Shown here: in pieces, positions 60,453 to 64,000 of the stretch
How the letters are laid out: each line of letters opens with the position of its first letter
How positions within the stretch are numbered: the stretch's first letter is position 1
Assembly (NCBI GenBank): GCA_016779265.1
Contig: JADHNY010000009.1
Coordinates: forward strand, 1-64,000
Direction of reading: 5' to 3'
DNA length: 64,000 bases
From: Pirellulales bacterium
GTDB lineage: Bacteria; Planctomycetota; Planctomycetia; Pirellulales; UBA1268
Translations under genes and position numbers: made by a program
The notes under the pieces: model-generated
What the model saw: the letters and a program-made list of their open reading frames with translations, nothing else
Database searches by the model: none
Told to the model about the DNA's origin: nothing

Positions 60453-60950
60453 TCAGCTGGAAGCCACTTGTTCGTCGGCTGGAAACGAGTAGCGAGCCAG
60501 TGTGGCGGCGATCTCCTCGGGTACCGGAACCCCCTGCAGTCGCTGGCCTTCCCCGTGTTGCACCCGACATCGGACCGTCACCACACGTCCGGTGGCCACA
60601 AGTCGCCCTTCGTGCGTAAAGCGAAAGCGGTAGGTCACGCTCTTGCCGCCGACCCGTTCCACGCCCGCCTCGATATCGATCACATCGCCGAAGCGAATCG
60701 CAGATGCGTAGTCACAGGAGACAGAGACCCGAGGCCAGCTTTCGATTGAGCCGTCGGGTCTCTCGTCCATGACCGCAATGCCCGCATCCCGCAGCAGTTC
60801 ATGCTCCACAGACTCCATCCAAAGCATGAATGAAGAAAAGTGGACAATCCCTGCAGCGTCAGAATCGACAAACTCCACGCGACGACGCGTCTTCAATGGC
60901 GATGGCGTGGAGGAACCCACAGGCGACTCGTCGGTAGGACAGTTCTTCAA
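60453..60950 (-). CDS. Acyl-CoA thioesterase, YbgC/4-hydroxybenzoyl-CoA thioesterase-like hotdog protein
   Basis: RRVEFVDSDAAGIVHFSSFMLWMESVEHELLRDAGIAV. Confidence 0.88.
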   Translation of the reverse strand: MKNCPTDESPVGSSTPSPLKTRRRVEFVDSDAAGIVHFSSFMLWMESVEHELLRDAGIAVMDERPDGSIESWPRVSVSCDYASAIRFGDVIDIEAGVERVGGKSVTYRFRFTHEGRLVATGRVVTVRCRVQHGEGQRLQGVPVPEEIAATLARYSFPADEQVASS

Positions 60951-61048
60951 TACGCCAGGCCCGAAACCGCAGTTTTAAAAAACAATGCCGAGTCGGCACT
61001 GCCAGAGACTGCTGGAAGGGGGGCACCTGAAGGGAAACTGCCAGAGGG

Positions 61049-61324
61049 CTATTCAGAAACGTATGGCAGGAGCGCCATGAAGCGTGCCCGCTTCACCGCC
61101 AGCGTGACCGCGTGCTGACTGGCGGCAGTACAGCCACTCTTGCGTCGCGACAGCAGTTTGCCCTGTCGATTGACCATCTTCCCAAGCAGATCGAGATCCT
61201 TGTAGTCGACATACATCGGACGGGGACGAACGCCGTCGATGAAGATGGGATCCTTCTTCTTCGCTTTGATCTTCGGCTTGGCCTTACGCTTGGAAGCCTT
61301 GGCACGGGAGCGGGGAGGGGGCAT
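61049..61324 (-). CDS. rpsR: Ribosomal protein bS18-like
   Basis: VDYKDLDLLGKMVNRQGKLLSRRKSGCTAASQHAVTLAVKRARFMALLPYVSE with Lys-rich N-terminus. Confidence 0.8.
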   Translation of the reverse strand: MPPPRSRAKASKRKAKPKIKAKKKDPIFIDGVRPRPMYVDYKDLDLLGKMVNRQGKLLSRRKSGCTAASQHAVTLAVKRARFMALLPYVSE

Positions 61325-61465
61325 AAACGCGTCGAACCTTCAAACAGGTGAGAGATCGGGAAATCCGGAAAGCCGAAGAATAGCGTCTCCGCCATTTTCT
61401 TGCGAGCCCCACTGCACGACCGCGTACAACAGCAACTCGACTGAACGAAGACTCGGCATCCGCTT

Positions 61466-61519
61466 CAAAAAATAAGAATCCGTTCGGGCCAGCCATCACA
61501 AGCCTGACCCGAACGGAAT
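61466..61519 (-). terminator. Rho-independent terminator of the RRM gene
   Basis: Minus strand TCCGTTCGGG ... CCCGAACGGA stem (61479-61488/61508-61517) followed by TTCTTATTTTTT. Confidence 0.85.
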
Positions 61520-61573
61520 GACTGCATCGTGGTGACCGAGGCCACCCGTTGTCACGTCAGTGGACGACAGGGA

Positions 61574-61924
61574 TTAATAACGATCCCCACCGCGGTAGCC
61601 GCCGCCACCGCCGCCGCCACCGTAACCACCACGGCCGCCACCGCCGCCGGGACGACCACCGCCACCCGGACGAGGAGTCCGCTCGCGGGCTTCGTTCACC
61701 GTCAACGCGCGACCACCCATGTCGTGACCATTGAGAGCGTCAATCGCTGCCTGCGAACCCTCGTCGCTCTCCATCTCGACAAATCCGAACCCACGAGACC
61801 GCCCCGTCTCACGATCGGAAATCACCTCTGCACTACGAACCGCGCCGTGAGCCGCAAACATCGCCTCAAGATCAGCGGACGTGGTGGACCAGGGCAGGTT
61901 CCCCACGTAAATCTTCCGAGCCAT
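61574..61924 (-). CDS. RRM-type RNA-binding protein with Gly-rich C-terminus
   Basis: MARKIYVGNLPWSTTSADLEAMFAAHGAV...GRSRGFGFVEM (RNP2/RNP1), tail RPGGGGGRGGYGGGGGGGGYRGGDRY. Confidence 0.94.
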   Translation of the reverse strand: MARKIYVGNLPWSTTSADLEAMFAAHGAVRSAEVISDRETGRSRGFGFVEMESDEGSQAAIDALNGHDMGGRALTVNEARERTPRPGGGGRPGGGGGRGGYGGGGGGGGYRGGDRY

Positions 61925-62155
61925 AAACTCAAACCTCAAAAGCCGGGAGTTGTTCTCGAACACTCTTGTGATCGACACTCGCCACGTGCACGCAACCGCA
62001 ACTCCCAACGGATTTCAGTGCAGACAAGGGTCGGCAAAACTTGAAAGGTTCTAGCATGTCAAGACCCCCTCGGCAACTTCCTGCCGGCAGCCAAAACCGC
62101 TTTTTTTCAGTCCGTGGTCCCTGGGGGGCAAACCAGCGGGGTCGGCGAATGACGC

Positions 62156-62440
62156 TCAGCCACCGCTGCCGCGGTCCTGCCTCTGCCACTCGCCGCACCA
62201 ATCAGCAGCTTCCGTGGACGGCCAAAGGCCAACGTGGACCATCTTTTCGTCTTCAATTTCAGGCAAAACTGGAGGCATTCGCTTGCACTGCCCCCAGTCT
62301 GGGCCGGGCCCATCACGACCCGCCCGCCGCCAGAAGCGACAGTTCCAGCAACCCGGAGCCGGAGAGGAGGTGGCCCCTCCATCATCGGCTGCTTCACCAG
62401 GCTGATCAGGATCCTCTGGCAGCATTTCACGCCGAATCAT
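62156..62440 (-). CDS. Small Cys-motif protein (possible metal-binding)
   Basis: CWNCRFWRR...WGQCKRMPP...LWPSTEAADWCGEW: CxxC...C...C pattern; stop/start coupled to the upstream small TM ORF. Confidence 0.65.
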   Translation of the reverse strand: MIRREMLPEDPDQPGEAADDGGATSSPAPGCWNCRFWRRAGRDGPGPDWGQCKRMPPVLPEIEDEKMVHVGLWPSTEAADWCGEWQRQDRGSGG

Positions 62441-62694
62441 GCCTGACCTCCTGATTTCCGGCGGAGCTCACCTCCCCAAGACCCGACGGGGTCTGCATAG
62501 GTGCAACTCACACTCAAGGTGGCAAACGAAGCGAGAAAGACGGCGCTCATCGCCGCGATCATCCGCCACAACTGCTCCCGGCTGTCATCATCGAGAACAG
62601 ATGTCCAGATCATCACCAGGCCCTGCACAGCACCTGCCACGATCGACACTATGGCGATCGCGAAGCAGACCTTGTTGAGCAGGCCGAGGTTCAT
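62437..62694 (-). CDS. Small membrane protein (about 2 TM)
   Basis: MNLGLLNKVCFAIAIVSIVAGAVQGLVMIWTS...MIAAMSAVFLASFATLSVSC; ATGA overlap with 62156..62440. Confidence 0.6.
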   Translation of the reverse strand: MNLGLLNKVCFAIAIVSIVAGAVQGLVMIWTSVLDDDSREQLWRMIAAMSAVFLASFATLSVSCTYADPVGSWGGELRRKSGGQA

Positions 62695-62771
62695 AATCAA
62701 GGCTGCCGAGGGAGAGCACGGCGGCCGCATGCCTCAGCACACGCCCTCGCTGAAACACTCAAAATAAGCAG

Positions 62772-62845
62772 TGGGCGGCACAGGATTCGAACCTGTGACC
62801 TCTACGGTGTGAACGTAGCGCTCTAACCAACTGAGCTAGCCGCCC
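62772..62845 (-). tRNA. tRNA-Val (anticodon CAC)
   Basis: Minus strand GGGCGGC TA GCTC AGTTGGTTA GAGC G CTACG TTCACAC CGTAG AGGTC ACAGG TTCGAAT CCTGT GCCGCCC A; full cloverleaf, no encoded CCA. Confidence 0.96.
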
Positions 62846-63063
62846 GACACGCCAACCCCGACTTTCAGGGGCTGACAGTGGACGAACGATACCAACTACA
62901 CACGGGGAACAGCAATCCCCTCAGCTTCTCACTGCAGCTCGGTTTTCAAAATCCTGCGTGAACGCCCCAGCACATTCCGCGTGGTCACGGCAGCCTTGCA
63001 CACGAGAGGCTGTCCCCGCGAGAAACGATCTCCCACTCGCCTGATGAAGGCTTCGGGGCACAC

Positions 63064-63318
63064 TCAGGTCGGCGGATCAAATCGTGGAGATGACGACGCG
63101 GTGTCGTCATCACGGCGAGCCGGCCGCTGAGAGACAGCACTCACGTCATCCCGCATCGCCGCAGAAATGTCGACCTCTTTGGTGATCGACTGCATCGACC
63201 GCTTCATCTCGCCGATGGTCTTGCCGAACGAGCGGCCGACCTCAGGCAACCGCTTCCCGTAGATCATCACGGCAATCGCACCGATCACGCAGATCTCAAG
63301 CGGACCGAGTCCAAACAT
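63064..63318 (-). CDS. Twin-arginine translocase TatA/TatB-like subunit
   Basis: MFGLGPLEICVIGAIAVMIYGKRLPEVGRSFGKTIGEMKRSM. Confidence 0.9.
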   Translation of the reverse strand: MFGLGPLEICVIGAIAVMIYGKRLPEVGRSFGKTIGEMKRSMQSITKEVDISAAMRDDVSAVSQRPARRDDDTASSSPRFDPPT

Positions 63319-63331
63319 GCTGCTTCGCCAC

Positions 63332-63562
63332 CTACTTGGCGGTGGCGTCCTGGTTGCTCTCGTCTTCGATGCCCTGCACACCCCGCTTGAACTCGACGAT
63401 GCCTTGTCCGAGGGACCGCATCACCTTCGGGAGACGCGACCCAAACAGCAGCAAGATGACGCCCGACACCACGAGCAGCTCGACCGTTCCCAGGCCCATA
63501 AACCCGAGCACTGGTACGCCCAAGAAAACTGAGGAAAGCACGAACACAGCGGGAGCCTCCAT
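63332..63562 (-). CDS. Twin-arginine translocase TatA-like subunit
   Basis: MGLGTVELLVVSGVILLLFGSRLPKVMRSLGQGIVEFKRGV; start 63562 or internal ATG. Confidence 0.9.
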   Translation of the reverse strand: MEAPAVFVLSSVFLGVPVLGFMGLGTVELLVVSGVILLLFGSRLPKVMRSLGQGIVEFKRGVQGIEDESNQDATAK

Positions 63563-63795
63563 GAAGTTTGGCCGGGGGCGTTGAGCACCCCCACGCCTTG
63601 GCAGCCTCTGCGGAAAACCGCTGAAAACCGCACTAGGTAAGTCTATTCCACCACCCACACCGGTCAAACGAGCTCACCAAGCGTTGGAAAAACCGGGAGA
63701 CGTGGCTGCGGACGCTCTGTCATGATCCTGTTCGCACACGAGAGACTGCAGACCTGCCTTACGCACAGTTCAGCAGCCCCCGCTGCCGTCAGAAG

Positions 63796-64000
63796 TCACT
63801 GCAGCCGCGAGCGATCCGTCTCGCGGGCGACTCGGGTTTCGCCTCCGATGTGCATCGGCAGGTAGCGGTAGTAGACCTCGAGCGTCATCACCGACAGGGC
63901 CGTGGAGTAGACCCGGCCTCCATGCCCTCCCCAGACGGGATCAGGATCCCAGCTGCCCTGCAGCTTTCCAGCATCCTTTCGCTGCAGCTGCAGGACGGCC
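63796..64000 (-). CDS. Prenyltransferase/squalene-oxidase-repeat-like protein, C-terminal fragment (truncated by window edge)
   Basis: Minus-strand translation AVLQLQRKDAGKLQGSWDPDPVWGGHGGRVYSTALSVMTLEVYYRYLPMHIGGETRVARETDRSRLQ*; GSWD...GGRVYSTALSVMTLEVYYRYL pattern. Confidence 0.65.
   Translation of the reverse strand, partial: AVLQLQRKDAGKLQGSWDPDPVWGGHGGRVYSTALSVMTLEVYYRYLPMHIGGETRVARETDRSRLQ

Noticed and set aside
61574-61690. Low-complexity ccgccaccgcc repeats suggesting a satellite
   Set aside because: Explained by the Gly codons of the RRM protein's C-terminal tail.
1-64000. Search for CRISPR arrays, transposases, integrases, toxin-antitoxin or known phage-defence systems
   Set aside because: No regularly spaced repeat array and no ORF with transposase, integrase, Cas or recognised defence motifs was seen; the window looks like core chromosome.

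Overview
The window looks like a GC-rich planctomycete-type chromosome segment. It is mostly housekeeping genes on both strands, with no evident prophage, transposon, CRISPR array or rRNA. Confidently recognised genes include xylA, glnD, a PduO-type cobalamin adenosyltransferase, proC, trxA, a primary-type sigma-70 factor, btaA-btaB (betaine lipid), guaB, ilvD, a Ser/Thr kinase, surE, guaA, two two-component systems, ispH, ppc, a phosphofructokinase, an EttA-type ABC-F protein, sufE, queF/queC/queE, a heptosyltransferase, an ABC exporter pair, a bS18-like protein, an RRM protein, tRNA-Val(CAC) and two TatA/B-like proteins. A dispersed hopanoid/isoprenoid theme runs through the window: an HpnG-like nucleosidase, a fused HpnD-HpnE, HpnC, ispH, HpnH, squalene-hopene cyclase, a polyprenyl synthase with an N-terminal DUF116-like Cys-rich domain, and a truncated prenyltransferase-repeat protein at the right edge. 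The most interesting unexplained signals are: (1) an array of TTGCG boxes around a good sigma-70-like promoter upstream of an inverted-architecture (HTH then REC) response regulator and its histidine kinase, which sit directly upstream of shc-hpnH; (2) the DUF116-like/prenyl synthase fusion beside a HemN-like radical SAM gene; (3) the HpnD-HpnE fusion divergent from ispH; (4) short near-tandem duplications (14-21 bp copies, 15-22 bp period) that recur in intergenic DNA, mostly next to stop codons. All assignments come from reading motifs by eye; no database search was run.
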